From contig CAUWLJ010000008.1 of the NCBI GenBank assembly GCA_963559585.1, positions 1 to 64,000 on the forward strand: a stretch of DNA of 64,000 bases, given 5' to 3'. The notes below the pieces were generated by a model. That model did not search any database and had not been told where the DNA came from. It saw only the letters and a list, made by a program, of their open reading frames with translations. This stretch comes from Eisenbergiella sp963559585 (lineage in GTDB: Bacteria > Bacillota > Clostridia > Lachnospirales > Lachnospiraceae). Shown here one piece after another: positions 32,583 through 41,421 of the stretch (the first letter of the stretch is position 1; each line of letters begins with the position of its first letter). The position numbers were made by a program, and so were the translations under genes.

Positions 32583-34628
32583 ATGCATTGGTCAGACAAA
32601 ATCGCGCAGGAGATCATCAGGCGCCGGCCTGATAAGGAGGAATATGTGTGTGCCGCCGGGATCAGCCCTTCCGGCTCCATCCATATCGGTAATTTCAGGG
32701 ACATTGCAACCAGCCTTTTTGTGGTAAAGGCATTGAGACGGCAGGGGAAGAAGGCGAAGCTTCTTTTTTCCTGGGATGAATATGACCGTTTCCGCAAGGT
32801 TCCCGTGAACGTGGAGAGGATTGCACGCCCGGAGGGAGAGAAGCCCTGGGCGGAGTACATTGGCTGCCCTTACGTGGATGTGCCAAACCCCTTTGAGGAT
32901 GGACTTCCCAACTATGCGAAGCATTTTGAGGCTGAATTTGAGGAGGCCATGAAGCGCTTCGGTATCGAGATGGACTACCGCTATCAGGCGGATATGAACC
33001 GTTCCGGCAAATATGCCCGGTATGTGATGGAATCCCTGAAAAAAAGGGGCGAGATTTTTGATATTCTGGACAGCTTCCGCACCCAGACCGCCCAGGAGGG
33101 AGAACGGGAGGCTTACTATCCGGTGAGCATCTACTGTCCCTGTTGCGGAAGGGATACCACGAAGATCCTTTCCCTGTCGGAGGACTGCACCACCGCGGAG
33201 TATGAGTGCTCCTGCGGCCATAAGGGAACCTTTGATTTCACGAAGGACTTTAACTGCAAGCTGGCCTGGAAGATCGACTGGCCTATGCGCTGGATGTATG
33301 AGGGCGTGGATTTTGAGCCGGGCGGAAAGGATCACGCCAGCCCGGGAGGAAGCTACGATACCAGCCGTGTGATTGCCAAGAAGATCTTTGACTATGAAGC
33401 GCCTGTTTTCCAGGGCTATGAGTTCATCGGCATCAAGGGGGCGACAGGCAAGATGTCCGGCTCCTCCGGACTGAATCTGACCCCGGATACCCTGTTGAAG
33501 CTGTACCAGCCGGAGATGATCCTGTGGCTGTACGCCAGATCCGAACCGACTAAGGCCTTCGACTTCTGCTTTGACGACGGGATCCTGCGCCAGTATTTTG
33601 AGTTTGACAAGCAGTACAACGATTATCTGGCCGGAAAAGGGGACGAGTTCCTGAATACGGTTATGGCGAACTGTTTAAGAGAGGACGGCCAGGGCGGTTA
33701 TTACCCCATCGAAACCGTTCCCATGGGACTTCTGGTACAGCTTGGCAGCGTGGTGGATTTCAACGTTCCCCTTCTGGAGACCGTGTTTGAGAAGATCGGC
33801 CAGCCCTTTACCTTTGACCAGTTTAAGGACAGGCTGGACCGCGCCAGGTACTGGCTGGAGCAGTGCTCCCCTGAAAATGTAAACCGTCTGCGCTCCGGCC
33901 GCAACTGGGCAGTATACGAGACACTGAGCGAGGCGGAAAAGAAGGAGATCGCCCTCCTGCATGAGTACCTTACAAAGGGCGGATACAGCCTGGAGGATCT
34001 GAACCAGGAGCTGTATGCGATTCCCAGGCAGGTGGTGGGAGAGCTGGAGGACGCCAAAGAGCTGAAGAAGCTTCAGGGACAGTTCTTTAAGAATGTATAC
34101 AGGCTGTTGATCGATAAGGAAAAGGGGCCCAGGCTGTATCTGTTCCTTTATGCCATCGAGCCTGAGAAATATGTGGGCCTTCTGGATTTCTCCACTCCCA
34201 TGACGGAGGAGGAGAAGGAGCCTGAGGTGAAGGAGGAAGCCCCTGTTGAGGAAACCAGGCACGTGGAGTACGGCGAGCCTGATCCTGTGGAGCCGGTGCG
34301 GGACGAGATCACCATGGAGGATTTCATCCGCATGGATATGCGCGTATGTAAGGTGTTAAAGTGCACGGAGATCAGGAAATCCCACAGCTGTTACAAGCTT
34401 ACCCTGTTTGACGGCCTGAAGGAGCGGGTGATCGTGTCCAGCATCAAGAGCTATTACACGCCGGAGCAGATGATCGGCAGGAAGATTATCGTTCTGGCAA
34501 ACCTGAAACCTGCCCGCTTCTCCGGTGTGACCAGCGAGGGCATGCTGCTGGCAGGAACCAACAACGCCTGCGGCTGTCAGGTGATCTTTGTGGACGACAT
34601 CATTCCTGAGGGAACCAGAATCTGTTAA
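32583..34628 (+). CDS. lysK: Class I lysyl-tRNA synthetase fused to a C-terminal tRNA-binding (Trbp/EMAPII) domain
   Basis: A 681-residue enzyme. The class I signatures are SGSIHIGN (residues 31-37, HIGH-like) and GKMSGSSG (Lys290, KMSKS-like). A zinc-ribbon-like insertion (CPCC .. CSC) lies near residues 183-215, then an alpha-helical cage domain. This is the archaeal-type LysRS, unrelated to the usual bacterial class II LysS. From about residue 575 to the end is an OB-fold tRNA-binding domain (ITMEDFIRMDMRVCKVLKC .. LANLKPARFSGVTSEGMLLA) like that at the end of MetRS, joined by an acidic Pro/Glu linker. The fusion should raise tRNA affinity. No T-box is present. The next gene starts 18 bases downstream. 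Confidence 0.9.
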   Translation: MHWSDKIAQEIIRRRPDKEEYVCAAGISPSGSIHIGNFRDIATSLFVVKALRRQGKKAKLLFSWDEYDRFRKVPVNVERIARPEGEKPWAEYIGCPYVDVPNPFEDGLPNYAKHFEAEFEEAMKRFGIEMDYRYQADMNRSGKYARYVMESLKKRGEIFDILDSFRTQTAQEGEREAYYPVSIYCPCCGRDTTKILSLSEDCTTAEYECSCGHKGTFDFTKDFNCKLAWKIDWPMRWMYEGVDFEPGGKDHASPGGSYDTSRVIAKKIFDYEAPVFQGYEFIGIKGATGKMSGSSGLNLTPDTLLKLYQPEMILWLYARSEPTKAFDFCFDDGILRQYFEFDKQYNDYLAGKGDEFLNTVMANCLREDGQGGYYPIETVPMGLLVQLGSVVDFNVPLLETVFEKIGQPFTFDQFKDRLDRARYWLEQCSPENVNRLRSGRNWAVYETLSEAEKKEIALLHEYLTKGGYSLEDLNQELYAIPRQVVGELEDAKELKKLQGQFFKNVYRLLIDKEKGPRLYLFLYAIEPEKYVGLLDFSTPMTEEEKEPEVKEEAPVEETRHVEYGEPDPVEPVRDEITMEDFIRMDMRVCKVLKCTEIRKSHSCYKLTLFDGLKERVIVSSIKSYYTPEQMIGRKIIVLANLKPARFSGVTSEGMLLAGTNNACGCQVIFVDDIIPEGTRIC

Positions 34629-34645
34629 GAAAACGGAGGAGGAAA

Positions 34646-35722
34646 ATGAGGTATCCTGCTTTTTTACGGCCCGGGGGAAGGATTGGCTTTGTGGCCCCTT
34701 CCTTCGGGTGCAATATAGAACCCTACCGCTCTGCCTTTCAGAACGCGCTGAAAAAGCTGGAGGAGAAGGGGTATGGAACGGATCTTGGGCCGAACTGCTA
34801 TGCCGGAGAAGGAATCGGAATCAGCAATACCCCGGAAAAATGCGGCGCTGAGATCAATGAATACATGCTGTCGGATCAGAATGACGTTCTGATCTCCTGC
34901 GGAGGAGGCGAGCTGATGTGCGAGATCCTGGACAGCGTGGATTTTCAGGCGATAGCGGAGGGAAAGCCCAAGTGGTATATGGGCTATTCCGATAATACGA
35001 ACCTCACCTTCCTCCTGCCCACGCTCTGTGACACGGCGGCCATTTACGGCCCCTGCGCGGGAGCCTTCGGCATGGAGCCCTGGCATTCTTCCATTTCGGA
35101 CGCTCTGGCCCTGCTGGCCGGAGAAAAGCTGGAAATGCACAGCTATCCGGCCTGGGAAAAGGAAGGCTTTAAATGTGAGGAAAACCCTCTCGTTCCCTAC
35201 AATACCACAGAGCCGGTGCGGATCCGCCCTTTCCCCGCCGGCCTTGCAAAGAAAGGCGGGCCTATCGTTTTCCGGGGGCGGCTTCTGGGCGGCTGTCTGG
35301 ACTGCCTGGTGAATCTGCTTGGAACAAAATATGACAGGGTAAATCAGTTCTGCCAAAAATACGCTGAGGATGGGATTATCTGGTTCCTGGAGGCCTGCGA
35401 TCTGAACGTTTTTTCCATCAGAAGGGCCATCTGGCAGATGAAGCACGCAGGCTGGTTTGAGCATGTGAAGGGCTTCCTCATCGGACGTCCTCTGTGCTTC
35501 GGCCAGAAGCTGATCGGACTGGATCAGTACCATGCCGTCTGGGATCTTCTGGAGGAATATCAGGTTCCGGTCCTGATGGACGTGGATCTGGGCCACCTGC
35601 CCCCCATGATGCCTCTGATCTGCGGCGCGCCGGCCAGAGTGTGCTGCAGCCCTGCGGGGGATCGGGCAGGGCAGGAGGGTGAGACGGGCTGGGAGCTTGC
35701 TGTTTCCATGAAGCCGGAATGA
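34646..35722 (+). CDS. LD-carboxypeptidase-like S66 family peptidase
   Basis: A 358-residue serine peptidase of the LdcA/MccF family. Visible are the N-terminal GGRIGFVAPSFG, the nucleophile motif MGYSDNTNL (Ser in GxSD), a mid-protein FLEACDLN glutamate and the C-terminal DLGHLPPMMPLICG histidine region, giving a Ser-Glu-His triad. The family either removes D-Ala from recycled tetrapeptides (LdcA) or cleaves microcin-C-type nucleotides (MccF). The longer form here, with an insertion around residues 215-230, is nearer the MccF side. No signal peptide. GGAGGA precedes the ATG. It probably shares the lysK transcript. Confidence 0.85.
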   Translation: MRYPAFLRPGGRIGFVAPSFGCNIEPYRSAFQNALKKLEEKGYGTDLGPNCYAGEGIGISNTPEKCGAEINEYMLSDQNDVLISCGGGELMCEILDSVDFQAIAEGKPKWYMGYSDNTNLTFLLPTLCDTAAIYGPCAGAFGMEPWHSSISDALALLAGEKLEMHSYPAWEKEGFKCEENPLVPYNTTEPVRIRPFPAGLAKKGGPIVFRGRLLGGCLDCLVNLLGTKYDRVNQFCQKYAEDGIIWFLEACDLNVFSIRRAIWQMKHAGWFEHVKGFLIGRPLCFGQKLIGLDQYHAVWDLLEEYQVPVLMDVDLGHLPPMMPLICGAPARVCCSPAGDRAGQEGETGWELAVSMKPE

Positions 35723-35747
35723 ACAGGAAAGGGGCTGTGTACCAGAA

Positions 35748-36725
35748 ATGGGCAGATCATGGAGAAGGTATCTGGCTGCTGTGCTCGCAATTGCAGGAAT
35801 TGGAATTGAGGTGGCCATAGCGGGAAACGCCCTTACCTTCATATTCAGACAGGAACCGGCAGATTCCGGGACACAGCCCCGGCTTCTTCCCGACGATGGA
35901 ATGGAGGAGGAAGCGGAAGAAGCTTTTGTGCTTACCATTCCAAAAACGGAGGAAATTCCCGTTGTCCGCACAAACAGAGAGTACCGCCGCTGCGTTGTAA
36001 AACCGGGGGATACGCTGTGGGCGCTGTCCATGCAGTATCGGGGATGCGCAGAAGATTATCCGCTGCTGGCAGAATGCAGCGGGATTCAAAATGCAGCTTT
36101 GATTTATGCAGGACAGATTCTCATCATTCCGGTTGATGTGCAGGAAACCGTAATGCGGCAGGACGACTGGTTTTACCGGAATGGAATTCCCATTCAGCCT
36201 GCCGGAAATTTTTCAATTCCGCTTACGGTAAGGGACGGGCAGACCGGAAAGAAGATAAGCCTTTCCCATGTCTCTGCCGCCGCCAGCTTCCGGACTATAG
36301 ATATAGATTTTAAGAAAAAAGGCTATCGGATGGTAGAAGCGGTTTTTGAGGTGGATATGGAGGATATACCAGCTTCAGCTGACGAATTTTACTACTTCTT
36401 CGAGGCCGCAGACCGCTATACAGGCGTCTCGTTTGCACAGCGCAGCACGCTCCTGATGGAAGCGGGAGGCGTACAGGTATATGAACTGGCAATCCGGAAT
36501 CCTGAGCTGGGTTATGAAGGCGTCGTAAATATTTTGCATTATTCCGACAACAACCGTGTTATCATGCAGGCGGAAATCCCCAAAGAGTACGACGGCCTGG
36601 TTTTTGGCTTTGGAGAACCCATGGGCACAGTCATGGAGGACTATGATGCGGACCGGCTCTACAAAACAGATCATTTATATACCGAAGATATGCAGCGGTA
36701 TTATTTTACGGAAAGCGGTCATTGA
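35748..36725 (+). CDS. Membrane-anchored LysM-domain protein
   Basis: A 325-residue protein. Residues 9-33 are an N-terminal membrane anchor, then an acidic linker (34-75), one LysM motif (82-128: VVKPGDTLWALSMQYRG .. AGQILIIP) that binds peptidoglycan, and a roughly 190-residue C-terminal beta-rich domain I do not recognise. It may hold the C-terminal domain at the wall. The ribosome site is weak. It follows the S66 peptidase by 25 bases and may be co-transcribed with it. Its codon use is more AT-rich than its neighbours in the second half. Confidence 0.7.
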   Translation: MGRSWRRYLAAVLAIAGIGIEVAIAGNALTFIFRQEPADSGTQPRLLPDDGMEEEAEEAFVLTIPKTEEIPVVRTNREYRRCVVKPGDTLWALSMQYRGCAEDYPLLAECSGIQNAALIYAGQILIIPVDVQETVMRQDDWFYRNGIPIQPAGNFSIPLTVRDGQTGKKISLSHVSAAASFRTIDIDFKKKGYRMVEAVFEVDMEDIPASADEFYYFFEAADRYTGVSFAQRSTLLMEAGGVQVYELAIRNPELGYEGVVNILHYSDNNRVIMQAEIPKEYDGLVFGFGEPMGTVMEDYDADRLYKTDHLYTEDMQRYYFTESGH

Positions 36726-36750
36726 AAACTTCATTTAGAATCACTGCTGC

Positions 36751-36840
36751 TGGAAAATTGTGCTTCACGAGGAACTGCTGCGTGAGCCCGGAGAGGTCTG
36801 TCCGGCAGACTATATCCAGTTCTATACAGCGGAACCGTAG
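36751..36840 (+). pseudogene. Possible C-terminal remnant of an unidentified gene
   Basis: The frame from TGG 36751 reads WKIVLHEELLREPG, then a short segment and YIQFYTAEP, and stops at 36840. It has no start codon or ribosome site and is preceded by a stop. Codon use (gag, ctg, gtg) looks like real coding DNA. It may be the 3' end of a gene lost by deletion. Confidence 0.3.
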
Positions 36841-36860
36841 GGGAATCAAAAATGGCCCGG

Positions 36861-36906
36861 AAAAAACGCACCCGGAGAAAAGCGGACAATCACTTTCCTC
36901 CGGGTG
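36861..36906 (-). terminator. Terminator of the small membrane protein gene
   Basis: Minus strand: CACCCGGAG, 20 bases, CTCCGGGTG, cg, then TTTTTT, starting about 15 bases after the stop. Confidence 0.7.
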
Positions 36907-36920
36907 ATTTTCTGATCCGG

Positions 36921-37064
36921 TCAACCCATAACAGGAGTGCCGAAACGGATTCTTCTGTAGATCTTCTGTACGATGACCAGCGGAAGGCTGATCAGAAGAT
37001 ACAGCGTGGAGAGGATGCCTGCCAGGCCGCCGATAAGCATGATGATCAAAAGTCCGATATTCAT
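36921..37064 (-). CDS. 47-residue single-pass small membrane protein
   Basis: The frame reads MNIGLLIIMLIGGLAGILST, one long hydrophobic helix to residue 32, then a basic tail QKIYRRIRFGTPVMG. It has a strong GAAAGGAG ribosome site ten bases before the ATG and its own terminator, which argues that it is a real gene despite its length. Function unknown. The basic tail predicts a cytoplasmic C-terminus. Confidence 0.6.
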   Translation of the reverse strand: MNIGLLIIMLIGGLAGILSTLYLLISLPLVIVQKIYRRIRFGTPVMG

Positions 37065-37230
37065 AAAAAGGATCTCCTTTCAAATAAGTAAAGCTGTTTG
37101 TTCACGCAGGCCATATTCTAGCAACATCCCACTCAAAAGAAAAGCTTTTGCGGCTGGTCTTAACACAATTCTGGCATTCTGTTAACAACCCCTTAACACG
37201 GGCGGATCCGTCCCGCGCGTTAACTGTCCC

Positions 37231-37259
37231 GTGACTTTCCCTCAAACCTGTGCTATACT
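37231..37259 (+). promoter_or_regulatory. Promoter of the NYN-LOTUS gene
   Basis: GTGACT (37231-37236), 17 bases, TATACT (37254-37259), about 40 bases before the start. Confidence 0.6.
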
Positions 37260-37299
37260 GGACAAAATAAGAATTCCGGCGCACGGAGGGCGGGCAGAT

Positions 37300-38277
37300 A
37301 TGATTAATATAGAAGAAGAAAAGAAGCATTTTGCGGTGCTGATCGACGCGGACAACATCAGCGAAAAGTATGCGGCCAGTATTTTCAACGAGATTGCGGA
37401 TTACGGCTATGCGTCGTACCGCAGGATCTATGGCAACTGGGCCAAGGGGAACGGGTGGAAGGAGGACACGCTTCTGGAGAATTCCATCAATCCCATCCAG
37501 CAGTTCAACTACACCATCGGAAAGAACGCCACGGACATGGCCATGGTGATCGACGCCATGGACATCCTGTATTCCGGCAAGGTGGACGGCTTCTGCCTGG
37601 TGACCAGCGACAGCGACTTTACCAAGCTTGCCATGCGCCTGCGGGAGGAGCAGATGTACGTGATCGGGATGGGCGAATCCAAGACGCCCCTGGCTCTCAC
37701 CAAGGCCTGCAACAAGTTCATCCACCTGGATCTGATTTCAGGAGAGGTGGTGGAGGAGAAGCCCGCCAGACCGTCGGGAGGCGGAAAGAAGCAGAAGGCC
37801 AGCGTGTCGGAGGAGAAGCAGGACAGCACGGTGACGCCCATCAGCGAGATCGAGGAATCCATCGTTACCTTTGTGCAGAACAATGAAAACAAGGGGAAAT
37901 CCACCTACCTGGGCGAGGTGGGAAGCCGCCTGTGCGACAAGTTCATCGAGTTTGACGCAAGAAACTATGGTTATACCAAGCTGGTTACCCTCCTTCGGGA
38001 TAAATGCCCGAAGCTGACCATCATCCAGGAGGGAACCTCCTACCGGATCGAGCTGCAGGAGCAGACCGGGCCGGAGGATCTGGAAAAGGAGATCATTGCC
38101 TTCCTGAAAAAGAACGGCGGCAAGGTGGACAACCTTTCCCTGGTGCTGGAGCAGCTGAAGAAGAAGCATCCCCGCTTTAACCTGAGCGATTACGGCTACA
38201 GCCGGGTGTCCAGCTTCCTGAGAAGCTTTGGCAGCATCGCGGTGCAGGAGAACGCCCTGATGCTGAAAGAGAAATGA
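37300..38277 (+). CDS. NYN-domain RNase-like protein with two OST-HTH/LOTUS domains
   Basis: A 325-residue protein. Residues 8-145 form a NYN (PIN-like) nuclease domain with FAVLIDADNIS, ATDMAMVIDAMD and LVTSDSDF, so the acidic metal-binding residues are intact. Residues 150-175 are a Lys/Gly-rich linker. Residues 180-250 and 258-325 are two winged-helix OST-HTH (LOTUS) domains, each with a (D/F)-YGY motif (ARNYGYTKL, SDYGYSRV). LOTUS domains bind RNA, including G-quadruplexes, and this NYN-LOTUS pairing suggests RNA decay or quality control. ATG 37300 follows GGAGGG. It ends 10 bases before the next gene. Confidence 0.85.
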   Translation: MINIEEEKKHFAVLIDADNISEKYAASIFNEIADYGYASYRRIYGNWAKGNGWKEDTLLENSINPIQQFNYTIGKNATDMAMVIDAMDILYSGKVDGFCLVTSDSDFTKLAMRLREEQMYVIGMGESKTPLALTKACNKFIHLDLISGEVVEEKPARPSGGGKKQKASVSEEKQDSTVTPISEIEESIVTFVQNNENKGKSTYLGEVGSRLCDKFIEFDARNYGYTKLVTLLRDKCPKLTIIQEGTSYRIELQEQTGPEDLEKEIIAFLKKNGGKVDNLSLVLEQLKKKHPRFNLSDYGYSRVSSFLRSFGSIAVQENALMLKEK

Positions 38278-38287
38278 GGGAGGCGGC

Positions 38288-39649
38288 ATGAGTGAAGTGA
38301 TCGTAATAGGCGGTGGTGCGGCCGGGATGATGGCCGCCGCAGCCGCCGCGCAGAAGGGGCACAGCGTCCTTCTTCTGGAAAAGAATGAAAAGCTGGGCAA
38401 GAAGGTTTACATAACGGGTAAAGGGCGGTGTAATGTGACCAACGCCTGCGGGGTACAGGAGCTGTTTGACAATGTAGTTACCAATCCCAGATTCCTCTAC
38501 AGCGCCATTTATGGCTTTGATAATGCTGCGGTGCAGGATTTCTTTGAGAAAAGGGGATGCCCGCTGAAGGTGGAGAGGGGAAACCGGGTATTCCCGGTAT
38601 CGGATCATTCCTCCGATATTATCCGGACGCTGGAGCGGGAGCTGGCACGCCTGGGCGTGGACGTCCGTCTCAAAACCCCGGTGAAAAGGATTCTGGCAGA
38701 CCGCACGGAGGGGGAGAAGCCCAGGGTGACGGGAGCGGAGCTTCTCTTTGGTGAAAAGCTGTCTGCGGACGCGGTGATCCTGGCCTGCGGCGGCCTGTCC
38801 TATCCGGCTACCGGCTCCACCGGGGACGGCTACCGCATGGCTCAGGAGCTGGGACATACCAGGACGGCTCTTGCCCCCTCCCTTGTTCCCTTTGTGATCC
38901 GGGAGGACTGGTGCCCTGCTCTGCAGGGGCTTGCTCTGAAAAATGTGGAGGCTGCGCTTGTGGTGGATGGGAAGGAGATCTACAGAGGCTTTGGGGAGAT
39001 GCTTTTCACCCATTTCGGGGTGAGCGGGCCGCTGATTTTAAGCGCCAGCAGCTATTATCAGAGAGAACTGGCCAGACTGTCCGGGAAGAAGGGGAAACGG
39101 AAGGACGGCAAAAGGGCGGCAGGCGCAGAGAGCGGCGGGAAAGCGGCCCCTTTGCCGGAGACCGGCCGTATTCCTTCGCGGGAGGCGGCTCCTTCGCCGG
39201 AGGCCTGCCTGCTTCTTGATCTGAAGCCTGCCCTTACCCGGGAGCAGCTGGATAAGCGGATTCTCAGGGACTTTGAAGCCAGCCGGAACCGGCAGTTTAA
39301 GAACGCGGTGGACGGCCTTTTCCCTGCCCGCCTGATCCCGGTGATGCTCCGGCTGTCCGGGATCGATCCGGAGAAAAAGGTGAATGAGATCACCAGGGAG
39401 GAACGGAAGCAGTTTGTGGAACTGATCAAGAGCGTCCGCCTGACCGTGAACGGGACGCGGGGCTTTGAGGAGGCTGTTATCACCAGAGGCGGCATTCCGG
39501 TGAAGGAGGTCAATCCCTCCACCATGGGCTCCAGGCTGGCGGAGGGGCTGTACCTGGCCGGGGAAATGCTGGATCTGGACGCTCTCACAGGGGGCTTCAA
39601 CCTACAGATCGCCTGGTCAACGGGCTGGCTGGCTGGTTCCAGTGTATAG
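38288..39649 (+). CDS. FAD-dependent HI0933/BaiN-family oxidoreductase
   Basis: A 453-residue flavoprotein. The N-terminal dinucleotide-binding motif VIVIGGGAAGMMAAAAAA and the family signature YITGKGRCNVTNAC are clear. The C-terminal TRGGIPVKEVNPSTM and GLYLAGEMLDLDALTGGFNLQ segments complete the FAD domain. Family members include the bile-acid gene BaiN and YhiN, but most have unknown substrates. A 45-residue low-complexity insertion (KKGKRKDGKRAAGAESGGK onward) interrupts the middle. GGGAGG precedes the ATG. It is probably co-transcribed with the NYN-LOTUS gene. Confidence 0.88.
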   Translation: MSEVIVIGGGAAGMMAAAAAAQKGHSVLLLEKNEKLGKKVYITGKGRCNVTNACGVQELFDNVVTNPRFLYSAIYGFDNAAVQDFFEKRGCPLKVERGNRVFPVSDHSSDIIRTLERELARLGVDVRLKTPVKRILADRTEGEKPRVTGAELLFGEKLSADAVILACGGLSYPATGSTGDGYRMAQELGHTRTALAPSLVPFVIREDWCPALQGLALKNVEAALVVDGKEIYRGFGEMLFTHFGVSGPLILSASSYYQRELARLSGKKGKRKDGKRAAGAESGGKAAPLPETGRIPSREAAPSPEACLLLDLKPALTREQLDKRILRDFEASRNRQFKNAVDGLFPARLIPVMLRLSGIDPEKKVNEITREERKQFVELIKSVRLTVNGTRGFEEAVITRGGIPVKEVNPSTMGSRLAEGLYLAGEMLDLDALTGGFNLQIAWSTGWLAGSSV

Positions 39650-39838
39650 GAGGGCAGGCGTGGAGGCGAGGGACCGCCTGACAGAAAAGGCGTCCGGCAT
39701 ACCTCTCATGCGTCCGGCAGGCATCGCCAGACGGCAGCATCACCTGATGGCGGTATCACCTGGCAACAGCTGTGCCTGGCATGGACATATGCGCCGGTGC
39801 GTGTGTGATTTTACATTTTTACAGATAGGAGAGAAAGC

Positions 39839-40510
39839 ATGAGCTATAATATTGCAATAGACGGGCCGGCAGGGGCCGGAAAGAGCACCATTGCCCGCCA
39901 GGCGGCGAAGAAGCTTGGATTTGTTTATGTGGACACAGGGGCCATGTACCGGGCCATTGCCCTGTATCTGCTGCGCGCAGGCGTATCCGCCTCCGACAGG
40001 GAGAGGGTGGCGGCGGAATGTGCCGGGGCTGACGTGAGCATCACCTATGAAGATGGGGAGCAGGTGGTTCTTTTGAACGGAGAGAACGTAAACGGCCTGA
40101 TCCGCACAGAAGAGGTGAGCGCCATGGCATCCCGGATTTCCTCAGTGGAGCAGGTGCGCGTAAGGCTTCTGGATCTGCAGAGAGATCTTGCGGCGGCCCA
40201 CAATGTGATCATGGACGGCCGTGACATCGGAACCTGCATCCTCCCGCATGCGGATGTGAAGATTTTCCTCACGGCCAGCACGGCGGTGCGGGCCAGACGG
40301 CGCTATCTGGAGCTTTCTGAAAAGGGCGGAAAGGAAACCCTGGAGGAGGTGGAGCGCAAGATCATAAAAAGGGACGAGGATGACCGGAACCGGGAAATTT
40401 CCCCTCTGCGGGAGGCGGAGGACGCGGTGCATGTGGACACGTCTGAAATGAATATTGACCAGGCAGTGGAGAGGATCCTTCATATCTGCCGGGAGAAGGG
40501 AATCGGGTAA
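39839..40510 (+). CDS. cmk: Cytidylate kinase
   Basis: A 223-residue NMP kinase that converts CMP and dCMP to diphosphates. The P-loop is GPAGAGKST. VDTGAMYRA is the CMP-binding motif, MDGRDIGTCILPHA the next conserved block, and RRYLELSEKG .. RDEDDRNREISPL the lid. Length is standard. AGGAGA precedes the ATG. It starts the conserved cmk-ispH-rpsA cluster. The 189 bases before it hold no recognised feature. Confidence 0.96.
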   Translation: MSYNIAIDGPAGAGKSTIARQAAKKLGFVYVDTGAMYRAIALYLLRAGVSASDRERVAAECAGADVSITYEDGEQVVLLNGENVNGLIRTEEVSAMASRISSVEQVRVRLLDLQRDLAAAHNVIMDGRDIGTCILPHADVKIFLTASTAVRARRRYLELSEKGGKETLEEVERKIIKRDEDDRNREISPLREAEDAVHVDTSEMNIDQAVERILHICREKGIG

Positions 40511-40515
40511 AAGAC

Positions 40516-41421
40516 ATGGAAGTGATTCGCGCCAAGAGCGCAGGCTTCTGCTTCGGCGTGAAGCGCGCGGTGGAGAAGGTATACGAACAGATCGAGGCAC
40601 AGCAGAGCAGCGCTTCCCCCAGGCCCATCTACACCTACGGCCCCATCATCCACAATGAATCGGTGGTGCAGGATCTGGAAAGGAAGGGCGTGAGGGTGCT
40701 TGAGACGCCGGAGGAGCTGGAGCGTCTTAAAGAGGGCATTGTGATTATCCGTTCCCACGGCGTGCCCCGCAGCATTTATGAGAAGGCCGGCCGTCCCGGA
40801 CTGGAGTGCGTGGACGCCACCTGTCCCTTCGTGAAGCGCATCCACCGCATCGTGGAAAAGGAAAGCGCTGCCGGAAGCCAGGTGGTGATTATCGGCAACG
40901 CGGGCCATCCGGAGGTGGAGGGAATCCGGGGCTGGTCGTGTACGCCGGCTGCGGCGGTGGAGACCAGGGAGGAGGCGGAACGCTTTCTGGAAGAGCTGGA
41001 TAAGGGGAAATGGGGGGCGGAAAACCCCTCTAATTCAGGAAAAAAGCTGTGCATCGTGTCTCAGACGACATTTAACTACAATAAATTTCAAGAATTAGTT
41101 GAAATTTTTCAAAAAAAAGGTTATGATACTAGTGTTGTGAATACTATCTGTAACGCAACTGAGGAGAGACAAACTGAGGCAAAGGAAATTGCAGCAAAGG
41201 TCGATGCCATGATCGTGATCGGCGGCAGGCACAGCTCCAACACCAGGAAGCTGTACGAGATCTGCTGCAAGGAATGTGCTCACACCTGTTTGATACAGAC
41301 ACTGGATGACTTGCACTTAGAACTACCCGAAGCTGTCCGCCTGGTGGGTATTACAGCCGGAGCGTCTACCCCGAATAAATTAATCGAGGAGGTTCAAAAT
41401 TATGTCAGAATTAACTTTTGA
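40516..41421 (+). CDS. ispH: 4-hydroxy-3-methylbut-2-enyl diphosphate reductase
   Basis: A 301-residue [4Fe-4S] enzyme making IPP and DMAPP in the last step of the MEP isoprenoid pathway. Cluster ligands are Cys12 (GFCFGVKRA), Cys103 (DATCPFVK) and Cys212 (NTICNATEERQ). Substrate histidines are in IIHNESV and NAGHPEVEG. In many Clostridia IspH is fused to ribosomal protein S1. Here the two are separate genes overlapping by 20 bases. Codons for residues 184-225 switch to AT-rich usage and contain a near-consensus promoter on the plus strand (41099-41127). Confidence 0.95.
   Translation: MEVIRAKSAGFCFGVKRAVEKVYEQIEAQQSSASPRPIYTYGPIIHNESVVQDLERKGVRVLETPEELERLKEGIVIIRSHGVPRSIYEKAGRPGLECVDATCPFVKRIHRIVEKESAAGSQVVIIGNAGHPEVEGIRGWSCTPAAAVETREEAERFLEELDKGKWGAENPSNSGKKLCIVSQTTFNYNKFQELVEIFQKKGYDTSVVNTICNATEERQTEAKEIAAKVDAMIVIGGRHSSNTRKLYEICCKECAHTCLIQTLDDLHLELPEAVRLVGITAGASTPNKLIEEVQNYVRINF
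41099..41127 (+). promoter_or_regulatory. Internal SigA-type promoter inside ispH, probably for rpsA
   Basis: TTGAAA (41099-41104), 17 bases, TATGAT (41122-41127). It lies in a short AT-rich island (about 41065-41170) of the otherwise GC-rich ispH, 275 bases before the rpsA start. Confidence 0.55.
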
